Shown: positions 12,730 to 24,840 of the stretch, in pieces
How the letters are laid out: the number at the start of each line of letters is the position of its first letter
How positions within the stretch are numbered: position 1 is the first letter of the stretch
NCBI GenBank assembly: GCA_949752735.1
Contig: OX457047.1
Location: 21,329,936 to 21,393,935 of the forward strand
DNA length: 64,000 nt
Source: Lumbricus terrestris
Lineage: Eukaryota > Annelida > Clitellata > Crassiclitellata > Lumbricidae
Direction of reading: 5' to 3'
Position numbers and translations under genes: made by a program
The notes under the pieces: generated by a model
Told to the model about the DNA's origin: nothing
Database searches by the model: none
The model's input: only the letters and a program-made list of their open reading frames with translations

Positions 12730-13150
12730 TTCCCGTTGTCCTTTCTATATATACTGTAGAATTATAGGTATATATCTTTAGGGTTTTATCTTTAGAGCGA
12801 CTCCATGCATGCAGCTATATAGGGCACCACGCATGCATGATTGAACCATGGACAACCAATCAATGATGAATCACATAAATTTATATAGCACTCCTTCCAG
12901 GTCTCTACTCAGAAGCACTCCCAAGTCCCAACCCAGGTCTGCATCATCTGAATGGTAAAAAAGGAAATGTCTTGAGAAGACGATGGAAAGAGCCAGCATG
13001 CAGCAGAGTCCTAAGAGAGCGAGAGGAAAGCAACAGGCCTATATCGGCTATATCCTATATTCATCGGGACCCGGAGCCAAGCCATTTCTTGGATTCTTGC
13101 TTGCATAAACGTTAATCATTTCAGCAACCATCGACTAATATTACTTAAAA

Positions 13151-13300
<150 letters not shown>

Positions 13301-13436
13301 CATCTTTATTGTTTCAACAAATATTGCAAACAATCAAACAGTCAAACAGTGCAACAGCTGTGTGCATTTGGGCGAGTCCAACCACCCTCATCCATGTCAA
13401 TTAAGGGCTTAATAAATGAACCTGTGAAAGCCACAG

Positions 13437-13437
<1 letters not shown>

Positions 13438-13488
<51 letters not shown>

Positions 13489-13510
13489 ATTATTATTATT
13501 ATTATTATTA

Positions 13511-13597
<87 letters not shown>
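13438..13597. repeat. (ATT)n microsatellite
   Basis: About 160 bp of ATT with two interruptions (AATATT, ATATTT). It is separated from the preceding tract by 140 bp of unique sequence. Confidence 0.97.
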
Positions 13598-13598
<1 letters not shown>

Positions 13599-14675
13599 AT
13601 AAATTTGTAACGCGCGCAATGTCACACCGAAATGTGAATCTGAGGCGCGGATAGTCAGCCGCCAGAGGAAGATGCAATTAAAGATCCATATGCTTGAAAG
13701 CCAAGGAGAAATAGTAAGTTTTTAGCCGCTTTTTGAAGGAAGGAAGTGAAATTGAGTTCAATTGTAGTGGCGCTTTAGAAATTAAGATTCCCCGGTTGTA
13801 CCAAATTTTTATAAAAATTAATTATGTTTAAACAAAAGTCAAATTACAATATTAATATGCTACAATTAAAAGCAATTGCCTATAAGCTTAATTCTTGTGA
13901 CGAATCATATATTATTTTAAAAATATGACGTAATCTGAACTTAAGCAAGTTAAGCTAATGTTAGGCTATACGTCATCTTTCCAACTGCAAGTTGCCATAG
14001 CGCGTTAGAGTTGAGCTTTCACAAAGGATCTCGCTATTCAACGCCAATTTTTCATTTTGGTCTACGTTTTTTGACATTTTTCGATAAAAAGATTATATTT
14101 TCAGGATGACTTAAATTTGCCGAATTTAAGCTATATACGATGTCATGTAGGGAACTATGAAGTCATCAGAAGGCACCGATTGCAAGCGAGACATGATGTT
14201 GAAACCGACTGTCAGAAAAATATCGCACAGAAGTATACAACAGGTCTGCCACGAATTTCAACTAAATTTAATCACCCGTGTATACATACCATAGATCTTT
14301 GGGAAATAACTCAGTCTGCCATGACTGCACTCTGGCATAACTGTACGCCTATATATAGTATATATCGAGGAACAGCATACAGTATCTTTTAACAGCTATA
14401 GTATAGCCTATCTGATGAGTGATGACGACACTAACCCGATAGCTCAATAGCTGACCCTCACGACACCCAACCTGACCATAACCGATGCTGACGACGCCTG
14501 ACCTGTGTATATTTGTAGGTGAGTAAATGGACTTTGAATTCTATTCGCTAAGGTTGAGTCAGATATATAGGCTATTTTAAGCCAGTGTTTAATCTAGACG
14601 TCTTTGGGGAGAAATTCCCCAGAAATGAATTTCCCCACCTCGGGAAAATCACGACGGTTGCGTATAATGTAAATA

Positions 14676-14856
14676 CAGTGCCTAAAGCGTGGAAAAATAA
14701 GTGCCTGGTCGCCCTTATACCCTTCCAAAAGAAATGCCTGAACGCCCCTTACCTGTCCAGTCTGCAGTGCTGGCCAGTAAGTGGCAGGACGGCATTCAGG
14801 TTTAAAATAAGTGCATGGACGCCGTCCATGACCGTCCAGCCACACTTTAAGCCCTG
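14676..14856. mobile_element. hAT-type MITE, family A (181 bp)
   Basis: Ends CAGTGCCTAAAGCGTGG and CACACTTTAAGCCCTG (inverted), with an exact 8-bp duplication TGTAAATA at 14668-14675 and 14857-14864. Exactly the same length as the copy at 10412 but in the opposite internal orientation (GGACGGTCATG lies at the right end). Confidence 0.93.
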
Positions 14857-15203
14857 TGTAAATACATATGTTTCCCCCCAGAAAAACTAGCTTGTAACAA
14901 ATCCAGAAATCGACAGGCCTTGCATACTTGCATTTAAAAAAAAGCGCAACGGCTTTTTGATTCGAAAATTGTATGATTTTCGTACATTTTTGACCGATTT
15001 AATGACTAAAAAAGGTCTTCTGAAAAAATGATCGATCACGTGTTGTCGTCGTTGGCTCATCTTAACTATGCAGGGAAAGATGACACCTGTACTTATAAGA
15101 ACAAAGCTGATGACGCCAAGAATTCACACGTGAGACAAAGGTTTTTGGGTGTTCCAACAGCAGAAACTGACAGCTGTTGACTCTAGTGTCGAGGTGTCAC
15201 AAA

Positions 15204-15392
15204 CATAGGCGTAGGAGGTGGGGGCCCAGGGGGAAAATGCCCCCAAATTTCGGGTGAATGTGTTTTTCGAGCAAAAGAGACACGGACTGGAATTTTTTTT
15301 GGAAAAAGCTAAATTTCTGAAGATTTATTACAGGAATTGAATAAAAAAAGGTCATCAGATTTTTCGGACGAGAAATGTCCCCTACGCATATG
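15204..15392. mobile_element. hAT-like MITE, family E (189 bp)
   Basis: Ends CATAGGCGTAGG and CCTACGCATATG (inverted, 11 of 12 pair) with an exact 8-bp duplication GTCACAAA at 15196-15203 and 15393-15400. It carries AAAAAAAGGTCATCAGA, a variant of the internal motif found in other families here. Confidence 0.88.
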
Positions 15393-15862
15393 GTCACAAA
15401 CCGAATAGACTTATGAAACTTCAACTTCAAATTAATAGGTAACTCTCAGAATCGCAAGGGGAAGGAAGCCTCACACAGATGTCAAAAGCAGTTTTCGAAT
15501 AATGAGGTGACAGTGATGTGTAAGCCTAAGAATGGTAGGCCTAATAAAAAAAATGCAGTGAAGGGCAGAAGAGTAGTAACGCAATCAATTGTTTTGTTCG
15601 GTCGTCAAAACTTTAGAAATGTTACCAAGGTGTCGCCGCACTAAAAAGGCCCATGGAGCCCCTGTACTAGAGGTTTGTTAATCTGTTTGTTGCTTTCGTT
15701 GTCGGTGAAGCGATCGCTGAAGCATTTCCTTTCAAGATCGTCCGTCTTCGGGGATTGGTAAAAGGAATCGTCAAGCAAATCGTCTTCAATCGACAGATGG
15801 CGGTTCTTTCGACAGCAACGACATCTGTTGAATGTGGTGCAACTACGAAGTTGTTGCTGCAT

Positions 15863-15930
15863 AACGACACTGTCGTATCAAGGATGATTAGTGTCGCCCT
15901 CCTACACTCTCCAGGTTTGGGACTGGCACT
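15863..15930 (+). repeat. Dispersed repeat, AGTGTCGCCCTCCTCCTTTA family
   Basis: ACGACACTGTCGTATCAAGG, then ATGATTAGTGTCGCCCTCCT, then GGGACTGGCACTG; matches 3084-3150 closely. Confidence 0.68.
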
Positions 15931-16124
15931 GCCAAAGCTCGAGGAGTGGCAGAATTCCAGATGGTGTTGCTGCGTAAGAATATCTAGAAGGTTCTTATGG
16001 AAATATCCCTAAAACGGAAATACAGTGATCATTTAACAAAGACGTTAGTTAAGTCATTCATATTATGTCTTGTTGCATTCTACTATACCATATGCATGGC
16101 TATGCTAAACTTTTATGTTGTATT

Positions 16125-16345
16125 CAGTGGCGGCGCTAGGGGGGCTGGGGGGGCTAAGCTCCCCCTACAAGAGGCTCAGCCCCCCCTAAAAAAATGACCA
16201 TCGGAATTATTTTACATTGAAATATCCACGATTTTGGTCGATGACTAAAAAAAAAAAAAGGTCGTCAGAAATTTTGGCGGCGAAAATGGAAAATTTGGCC
16301 GCGGGCTTCAGCCCCTCCAAAACTGAAATCCTGGCGTCGGCACTG
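16125..16345. mobile_element. hAT-type MITE, family B (221 bp)
   Basis: Left end CAGTGGCGGCGCTAGG, right end CTGGCGTCGGCACTG (inverted), exact 8-bp duplication GTTGTATT at 16117-16124 and 16346-16353. Its interior has GATGACTA, a 13-base A run and GGTCGTCAGAAATTTTGG. Confidence 0.93.
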
Positions 16346-16998
16346 GTTGTATTGTGTAGTTGTGTTGATGTTGCCGTTCACTATCGTCGTCGTTGGAGCC
16401 GCAAAGATCCTTCATGAAGATTCTACATCCGTCGACAGATGGAGCTTTTCGTGACTGGAATGACGAGCGACACCTTGCAAGAGCTGTAAGTTATTAAAAC
16501 CAAACTTACGATTAACAAATGTGACCTAAATTGATCGACTTTGATTGTTTTGTCAGCGTATAAGCCTACACAATGTCATCATCCTGGTGAGACTCAATTA
16601 ATCATATCGATATATTGTTCAGCACAATCAGTTTAAGACAAAGCAGTAGTCCTGGAACCCCCTCCCATGCATGCACTAAACCAGAGGTCTCAAACTCAAG
16701 TCAGCATGTGGGCCGCATTTGGAAATTTATAACGACTCGCGGGCCGCAACATAAAATGTTATCGTGCACGTGAAACTATAGAATTTGTTACGTGTCATTG
16801 CAGCATGCAATATTGTAATGATGACACAATCCTGAAAAACACATAATATATTTTAAGTGTAACTATATGGTATTAATAAGAAAATTGAAAACCAAACTGA
16901 GTTCTCTTAAAGCCATACTTAAAATTAATGCTTAGAAGTTATTTAAAAACTTGAACGTGTTGATAAATTACAGAGGCCAGAGACTTGTCCGGCAGTTT

Positions 16999-17060
16999 TG
17001 GCACCGTCCGTCCTGGCGGCCATCACTTGTCCGGCAGTTTTGGCACCGTCCGTCCTGGCC
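16999..17060. repeat. Tandem duplication of about 46 bp
   Basis: ACTTGTCCGGCAGTTTTGGC followed by ACCGTCCGTCCTGGC occurs twice in succession. It lies about 50 bp before the hairpin at 17112. Confidence 0.85.
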
Positions 17061-17111
17061 CCCTGTCAGCTCTGTCGGCTCTGGCATCTGACATGAGGCG
17101 CTGGCTGTTGG

Positions 17112-17173
17112 CCGGGACTTGTTTCGGGCAGCAATCGACCAAACGGTCGAATGCTGCCCGAAGCAAGTCCCGG
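17112..17173. repeat. 62-nt inverted repeat (hairpin)
   Basis: Arms of 29 nt (17112-17140 and 17145-17173) differ at two positions and are separated by AAAC. The stem is GC-rich and opens with CCGGGACTTG. No promoter or gene context is evident. Confidence 0.9.
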
Positions 17174-17908
17174 GAATTAAGGATGACTGCATTTCCGGAC
17201 AGGAGCGACAAAGACGATCCAGTTGACCGACTCTCGAGGAAGCACCTAGGTTTGTTTGACTTTCTCTGAATGTGAAACGTATCCGATGTATGCCTATCAA
17301 ATTGCTATCAATTGGCTGCAGCTGATAAAATCGTCATGTCGTTTAAGGATGCTAAGTATCAGAATGGAGATCGTGATATCAATCAGACAAATTATTCTGC
17401 TTTTGCACTTTCTTATTCACTTCTAGTTCTGTTTGCCCAATTGTTTTCTCTGTTTTATCCTTCTTATCGATCACTGTTTTAACTTAAGTCTAATCTATCT
17501 AAACTTGCTTTCCCACGGTCGCCTGACTTCTTTTTTCTTCATTCTGTTGAGGTTTTCTTGTCTACTGAGTTTAGGATGTGATTTTACTTGAAGCGAGCAT
17601 CAACTGTCGTCGTCTTTGTAAATGATGATAAATAATTATAATACATTGGGTTAGATTATAGGTCTAATGACTTAAATTACATATGTCTTTGTTAAATGAT
17701 CACTGTATTTCCGCTTTAGGTACATATAGGCCTATTCTTGGTGTTGTCCCAGGTCGTTTATAATGGATGTTTTGGGTGCTTGAACACCTCCGAGATCAGA
17801 TAGGTCAAATGTAAAATAAAATCATGCATTTACTAACCAGATGTAGGAACGAAGAGGGGATTTAATTTTGTAGCTCTTATTTCTATGTGTGAACAGTGTG
17901 ATTTTACA

Positions 17909-18086
17909 CAGTGCTAAAACTGTAACAAAAAGAAGTGCCTGGACGCCCCTTACCTTTCCAAAAGAAGTGCCAGGACACCCTTGCATTTTCAGGTGTGCTG
18001 GCCAAATAAGTGGCAGGACGGCATAGGGATTTGAAAATAAGTGCCAGGACGCTGTCCATGACCGTCCTGACACACTTTAAGCCATG
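17909..18086. mobile_element. hAT-type MITE, family A (178 bp)
   Basis: Left end CAGTGCTAAAACTGTA, right end CACACTTTAAGCCATG (one substitution from CCTG), exact 8-bp duplication ATTTTACA at 17901-17908 and 18087-18094. Same internal orientation as the copy at 14676. Confidence 0.91.
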
Positions 18087-18232
18087 ATTTTACAATAGAT
18101 TAGATAACGACGATGATCTAATCATGACGATGATGTACTGCAATTGAGGTTCTGGAATGGTACAATAATAACTGTAGGCTATAGTACAGCGTGTATATGT
18201 AATGGCCGACAGGGATCCTCTATATATGAGAA

Positions 18233-18444
18233 CAGTGGCGGCTGCATGATTTCAGTTTGGGGGCTGAATCCTCGAGGAAATTTTCCATTTTCTTCCGCCA
18301 AAATTTCTGACGACCTTTTTGGTTTTGTTTTTGTTTAGTCATCCGGTGGAAAAAGTGGAAATATTTCAGTTTTACATGTAAAAAAAGCGGATGACCTTTT
18401 TAAAGGGGAACTTAGCCCCCCCATCCCCACTAGCGCCGCCACTG
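18233..18444. mobile_element. hAT-type MITE, family B (212 bp)
   Basis: Left end CAGTGGCGGCTG, right end TAGCGCCGCCACTG, exact 8-bp duplication TATGAGAA at 18225-18232 and 18445-18452. The interior has TTTCTGACGACCTTTTTGG and, further on, TTTAGTCATCCGG. Confidence 0.93.
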
Positions 18445-18498
18445 TATGAGAACTTACGACATTTCTCCAAACCATCTGATTCGGTTGCTTGTCAACTT

Positions 18499-18550
18499 GC
18501 TCAAGATCATGATGTAAGAAATACGTATTTCTTACATCATGCTCAAGATC
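18499..18550. repeat. 32-bp perfect palindrome between 10-bp direct repeats
   Basis: 18509-18540 is a perfect palindrome with half-site ATGATGTAAGAAATAC. It is bounded by two identical decamers GCTCAAGATC at 18499-18508 and 18541-18550. The arrangement resembles a minute fold-back insertion with a target duplication. Confidence 0.9.
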
Positions 18551-18972
18551 AAGTAAACGCCCCGGTAACAAAATACTGGATATATGGCCTTGCTTGTTGT
18601 TAATTTGTTATATAGTATAGGCCTATGCCATACACAATGCATTTTTTGGTGCGAACAATTACACTTCTCATCGTGTCTGTTTCAGTCAATTGGATGGACA
18701 GGATGGAGTCGCCTCCGAGTATTTATTATTGTTGCAGAATTCTTACTATATAAGAAATTTCATCATTTCCGAAACTGGGGACCCCTCAAAACTGTGGGCC
18801 CGGGTGCTGCAGCACCCTTAGCTCCTACCTTAATGCGGGTCTGCAACACATAGAGGATTGTGTGGACTGCGGAGGTTCACTATATACAAAAACTGTCGTA
18901 TATACCTGACGCAGAACATGCACGGATGGACAAAGAAGACGAAACTGATACTGGACACCGACGGGCATCACA

Positions 18973-19008
18973 TGATGATGATGATGATGATGGTGCTGGG
19001 GGTGGTGG

Positions 19009-19084
<76 letters not shown>

Positions 19085-19086
19085 GG

Positions 19087-19184
<98 letters not shown>

Positions 19185-19228
19185 TGGTGGTGGTGGTGGT
19201 GGTGACGACGACGACGACGATGATGATG
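18973..19228. repeat. (GAT)n/(GGT)n microsatellite
   Basis: Alternating blocks of GAT and GGT triplets; ORFs of Asp, Met or Ser runs arise from it. Confidence 0.96.
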
Positions 19229-19789
19229 TCCATAACTGGTAATGAATAGCAGCATTTTCAAGTTCATTTCAATATGCATTATAAATATTATTTATAATTC
19301 ACCGACGTTCTTTAATTATTATCGACAAGGCCTGTAGAGTCTGCTCTTCGTAATCTATCCATGCGTGACCGAATCTTTTCGATGGCGACAGTCCATCAAA
19401 CACCTTCGTCTCCAGAGAGTTGAAGCTACTCATGTTAGGTGCAATATAACTCTAATAAAATGCTAAGACATCAGCAATATTATAACGTACGCCATGCAGT
19501 AATATGTAGACTTAAGTCACTTAACATCTCAAAGATAGGGATCCATAATAAAAATTCTTATAATTAGACTTAAAGAGGCTTAATATGTGGTTTACGGACT
19601 CCAGTGTAAGCTGACCCCAGAACTTCTATAGCGCCACTCGATGCGCATGTTCTCTAAGCACACCACGCCTCTGTTTATTTGGTCAAAGTACACCGCATCT
19701 TAGCAGCATGCGACGCAAACGGAATGCTGTTGTAACAGTTTTATAAACCGAGATAAATTGAAGTTTGCGTTTCGAGTTTAAGTTCTACG

Positions 19790-19951
19790 CAGGGGCGGAT
19801 CCAGGGGGGGCCAATCCGGCCATGGCCCCCCCCATTTCAAAAATTTCTTTTTTTGACCAGCTATTTTGCTCGGAAAGTAGACGTGGCCCCCCCCAAAAGT
19901 AGTTCCATAGGACTTTGGCCCCCCCTTCGAAAATTTCTGTATCCGCCCTTG
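19790..19951. mobile_element. hAT-type MITE, family D (162 bp)
   Basis: Left end CAGGGGCGGATCCAGG, right end GTATCCGCCCTTG, exact 8-bp duplication GTTCTACG at 19782-19789 and 19952-19959. The shared internal motif is only weakly visible. Confidence 0.91.
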
Positions 19952-21707
19952 GTTCTACGTATATTCCCACAAGTAGATCTACTCCAGGGCTTATTGCAAT
20001 TCCGTTTGATGTGAAACCTACTGGCCTATATAAGATGGAATACGCAGTTTAAATATAATTTTATAGTGGAGTTTATATAAAGCTTAATATAGAAGAGCGG
20101 CATTGAAGATGTAGGGATTGTAGGCTATTACACATTACAATATACCCGTTGCGATTGCCTTTTTTCGCCGCAAGTCGCTTGATGTCACAATCCTCAATAT
20201 GACGTCATCGGAAAATGACATCATTTACACTTGTTCTCTAAGCTGATTCGGAACATTCGATTAATGTTTTCTGTCGTATGCAACAAACAGAGCAGAAGTT
20301 GACAAAACAGAAGATGAAAAATTATGTTGAAATTAACGACGAAAACGATTTAAACGACGACAAAATACGACGATCATAGATGACGAAGAAAGCGACATAT
20401 ATAGCCTATAATAGACCCACTAGGCTAAATATATAAGCAGTTACCGAACTGGGCGGAAGTCGATCATCGAAGTGAAGTTACTCGTAAAATGTATGTATAA
20501 GAAGTTATCACATCATTAAAAAATTAACATTACCGGTTATTAAGTAAGGAATTAAGTACAAATTACAATATATTGTAGTCTATGTTTATAGATCGACATG
20601 GAATTTTGACCTAAAAGATTAATCTGATGCAAGTAGGAAGCGAATGTGAGAAACGATGCATTACATGAAAAATAAGATAATTTTATGGCCTGCTTCCCCT
20701 TGTTTATATTCTGCATTTGTTGTTCATGCTTTTGTTTTGATAAATATTTATTTACCGCATAGCCTACACGAGTAGAACCGTTCTACATAAAATTATAAAA
20801 TGTATAAATCGCCTCACAGTCAAAGTAAAATTTATATGGTTATTCTGTCTGTTTCTGCCCTGCATGCATCATAATTAATATGTCACACACTCAAGAGTGT
20901 ATATTCGTTTTAATTTCAAAGACAATCAGGGTGACATACCGCACCAAGTTTAGGCTACAGGTCAGAGATGTAAAATTATACACAGAAGTAATAATAAAGC
21001 TTAGTAATAATAAGTAAGTATATCTTTAAAGTACCAGCTGCAAAACGCACTCTGGTTTACAAGAATATATAAAACAAAAACATGACACATAAAAAACAAA
21101 TACAAGACAAATCTGGCAGCCATCAACGGCTCCTATCATATAGCTCAAGCCTATTGATGGTAACGTCACGACAGAGTCATCTTTAGGCAAAACGTCGCTC
21201 GAGAAGCACAAGTAAACCACCGTCGAACTCCTACACGTTGGCTACACGAAGAGTCCAGCCGACAGTTTCTAGTACCGATTCACGATGATGGTAGTTTAAC
21301 AGCATTTTCAGTGTCTACAGAGCCGAGGAGCGAAGAACAGCGACGGACAGCACAACGCTGGAAACGTGGCTCTACTACGGCACGGTTTTCGATTGATGAT
21401 AATAAGATCCTTTCTTTTCCCATTCATGTTGGCAATCGTTCGGCTATCGATAAGGACGAAGAAATAATGACGAACCTCGAACCCCTTGATGTTGAGCATA
21501 ATGGACCGGTCCAAAAAGGAAAGACGCAAGGCGAGGGTTGAATGTCAAAATTTACACTCCAAATACCGTCCAAACGCTTACAACACAGATGAGGAAAAGT
21601 CAGAAACTCGATACTTGACATCAGTAAACATCTGAAAATCCGGAAAAGAACGAGCGAGTTTCGCAACAGACGTAAAAATCTGCCATAACAACAGAAAGGC
21701 AAGATTG

Positions 21708-22142
21708 GGTAAAAGTACTTAATAGGATACTAGGCCCGAACGCTAAATTTTTTGATATATTCCGGTAACTAAGACAGTAAGTATTCAAACGCACCTATTC
21801 CCGTTATCCGGAGACGTTCCGTTGATTTTATATTAATTTTATAAAATGTATAGGAAATCCAATGCTAAATATCGCAACTGCCTCCCGGCCGCCATATTTA
21901 CACACAAATGACGTGACGTCATGAGCACACACGACGTTAAAATTATGTGTGTAAATAATGGCGGTCGAGCGTGGGCTGCGATTTAACATGGGATTTCCTA
22001 TACATTTATAAAATTAATATAAAATCAACGGAACGTCTCCGGATAACGGGAATAGGTGCGTTTGAATACTTACTGTCTTAGTTACCGGAATATATCAAAA
22101 AATTTAGCGTTCGGGCCTAGTATCCTATTAAGTACTTTTACC
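21708..22142. mobile_element. Fold-back DNA element (435 bp) with about 200-bp inverted arms
   Basis: The left arm opens GGTAAAAGTACTTAATAGGA and the right arm is its reverse complement. Arms are essentially identical for about 150 bp (to GTATAGGAAATCC) and then continue as diverged copies nearly to the centre, leaving a loop of about 40 bp that contains TGACGTGACGTCATG. An exact 8-bp duplication CAAGATTG flanks it (21700-21707, 22143-22150). Ends starting GG with 8-bp target sites are not typical hAT; the superfamily is unassigned. Confidence 0.92.
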
Positions 22143-22564
22143 CAAGATTGTCCGCCATATTGACAGACGACCATAGAGCTAAGAGTCGACAGTGACTGTC
22201 GGACAGACTGTAGAGAGATGCATAATTATTATTGACGGCAGGGACATAAAAACGCAAACAAACAGGCGATGTATAAATGGACAACAGCGTGTCTGTCTCT
22301 ATACCTACTTTTCCCATGTCTAAAGACCGCAGTTATAATTATGACGTCATTTCTTAGATGTAGACACTAGACAACTCTAAAGAAGTTCAACTGACGTCAT
22401 ATTGGCCAGTATTTCTGTTATCATTATTGCGTCATTATTATAGACCATGGTGTAAGAGGGGATGGTGTGCGCACTTCTTATACTGGCCATACATTGTTTT
22501 TGGCATTTCAGCAGGTGGCGCTGCTGTCCCCAGTTGATGGTTGGCAGCATATACAATATAGAGC

Positions 22565-24130
22565 AAGAAATATAAGAAACGTTCGAAACATGGAACATAT
22601 AGACAAGGAGAGGGCAGGAACATAGCAGGGAGTATCACTTGGAACATATAAGGGGCGATGAGGATCAGGTAACATTGCAGGGAACATGGAACGTCATACG
22701 GAACACCAGGAAATATAGGCGTACGGGAATATACAACAAAGAGCATGGAACGTAAAGAACATGAAGCATCACAGAGAACATTGTTCAGAGAATATATAGG
22801 ACGAGGAAGACGGAACATGCATGCATTACGGAACATGCCACAAGGACTGCAGAACGTAAGGAACATGGAACATCAGGGGAAACATCGGAAACATTAAGGA
22901 ACATGGAATATGGAAAGTGCAACAAGGAATTGGAACACAAGGAACATGGACCATCAGGTGACATAAGGAACATGGAACTTCAGGGAAAATCAGAATCAGT
23001 GAAGAACAAGGAATGCGGAACACAAAGAACAGGGAACATCACGGAACATAAGGAACATGAAACATCACATGGAACACCAGAGACATCAGAAAACAAAAGA
23101 CGCGGAACAAACAACAAGGGCCGTTGAACATAAACAATATACAACAAGGACCATGGAACATAAGGAACCTGGAACATCACGAGAAATGAGAAACATATAA
23201 GAACACGGAATGTGGAACACGCAACAGGGTCTGTGGAACGTAAGGAACATGGAACATAAGAGGGAAGATCAGAACCATTAAGATACATGGAACACGGAAT
23301 GTGGAACAAGGAATGTGGAACACAAGGAACATGGATCATCAGGGAACGTAAGGAACATGGATCATCACTGGAAAACAGAACACGGAATGTGGAATACGCA
23401 ACAAGGTCCGTGGAACGCAGGGAACAAGGAACATAAGAGAGAACACAAGAAACATTAATGAACAAGGAACCCGGAATGTTCAACAAGGAATGAGGAATAC
23501 AAGGAACATCAGGGAACATAAGAAACAAGGAACATCGCGGGAGCTTCAGAGGTATTAAAAATACGAAACGCGGAACACGCAACAAAGATCGTGGAGCATA
23601 AGGAACATCGAACACCTGAGGGAACATCAGAAACATTAAGGAACAAGGAACGCGAAACATAATTAAGGAACATGAATCACCAGGATAAACATCAGAAATA
23701 TTAAGGAACATATGGAACGCGGAATTTGTAGCAAGGTCTGTGGGACATAGGAAACAGGGGAAACCAGGGAACACAAGGAACATGGAACATCACATTGAAC
23801 GCCTGCGATATTAGAAAACAAAGGGCGCGAAATAGCAACAAGGTCCGTGGAACATAAGGGATATAAACAATTAAGGCCCATGGAACATAAGGAACCTGGT
23901 ATATCACAGAGAACATCAGGGAAAAAGGAACACAGCGAACACGGAACATCAATTAACAGGGAACAGAAGGCGCATCACAGAGAACAATGGAACACGGAAC
24001 ATCGATAGGAACATCAGGGTCAGAGGACATAGAGAACATTGGAACACAGGGAACACATAGCATCACATGGAACAGAGAACACGGAACACAGAAGAAAAGA
24101 AAACAAAGATCAAAAGGAACGGAACATGGC
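22565..24130. repeat. Degenerate GGAACATAAGGAACATGG array
   Basis: Roughly 1.5 kb of GGAACAT heptamers separated by short spacers such as AAG, CAC and ATCAGG. There is a loose longer periodicity of the kind GGAACATAAGGAACATGGAA then CATCA. Purines dominate the plus strand. Confidence 0.9.
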
Positions 24131-24140
24131 AAAGATAATT

Positions 24141-24180
24141 TGTGTCGCCCTCCTCCTTTGCCCAGACATGAGACTGGCAC
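24141..24180 (+). repeat. Dispersed repeat, AGTGTCGCCCTCCTCCTTTA family
   Basis: TGTGTCGCCCTCCTCCTTTG and CAGACATGAGACTGGCAC; a short copy inside the transposon at 22446-24341. Confidence 0.6.
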
Positions 24181-24554
24181 TAAGGAACGGACTTGCAGTG
24201 AAGGAGTATAAGTATGTATGCCATACAATATCATGAATTAGGTTTATAGGCGAGGTCCGTCAACTACGAACGCCATCGCCATCTAGCGACTTTAGCCATA
24301 AATTTCAGCCAAGTGCGCACACCATCCCTTCTTACACCATGTTATAGACGAAGAAGTCCATTATGGCGTTTGTACCATTCGACCATTTTAGAGTCAGCTG
24401 ATCTAGCATGCCGTGTCTTGACCATGCGTTGCTCTGTCACATTTCATTTAGACCTGGAAACCATTCTAAAGCAAGATGACAATACTTTGAAGACGAATTG
24501 GTGTACGTTCTGCAGATGTATGAAGTGCAAGAAACAAGAATGAAGGCAAGTTTG

Positions 24555-24840
24555 CACCAAGGTGCTGTGCACCGGTCTCCCATGGTGCTGTGCACCCTTC
24601 CACTAAGGTGCTTAGCACCGATACACCAAGGTGCTGTGCACCGGTCCACCAAAGTGCTGTGCACCCTAAGGTGCTGTGCACTCTTCCACCAAGGTGCCGA
24701 TAACCGGTCCCCAGGGTGCTGTGCATCCTTCAACCACGGTGCTGTGCACCGATCGGTGCACAGCACATTGGTCCATCAAGGTGCTGTGCACTCGTAGATC
24801 AAGGTGTTCTCCACCCTTCCATCAAGTTGCTGTGTACCGA
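24555..24840. repeat. GGTGCTGTGCACC tandem repeat with a perfect palindrome
   Basis: About twelve copies of AAGGTGCTGTGCACC with variable CGGTCC or CTTCCA spacers. One pair of units meets head-to-head as a perfect 28-bp palindrome at 24739-24766 (half-site GTGCTGTGCACCGA). Confidence 0.9.

Larger units (their letters stand above)
22446..24341. mobile_element. DNA transposon (1.9 kb) carrying a GGAACAT array
   Basis: 31-bp terminal inverted repeats, 22446-22476 and 24311-24341, start CATGGTGTAAGA, continue GGGATGGTGTGCGCACTT and differ at one base. The exact 8-bp duplication TTATAGAC lies at 22438-22445 and 24342-24349. CA ends with an 8-bp duplication fit P or hAT superfamilies. There is no transposase: about 1.5 kb is a degenerate GGAACAT array, plus a dispersed repeat at 24141-24180. 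The long minus-strand ORF (22980-23783) is a by-product of the array. Confidence 0.9.

Noticed and set aside
18858..19279. Asp-, Met- or Ser-run ORFs
   Set aside because: (GAT)n/(GGT)n tract.
22980..23783. 267-codon minus-strand ORF rich in Cys, Pro, Phe
   Set aside because: Antisense of the GGAACAT array inside a TIR-bounded transposon; no start context, splice sites or domain.
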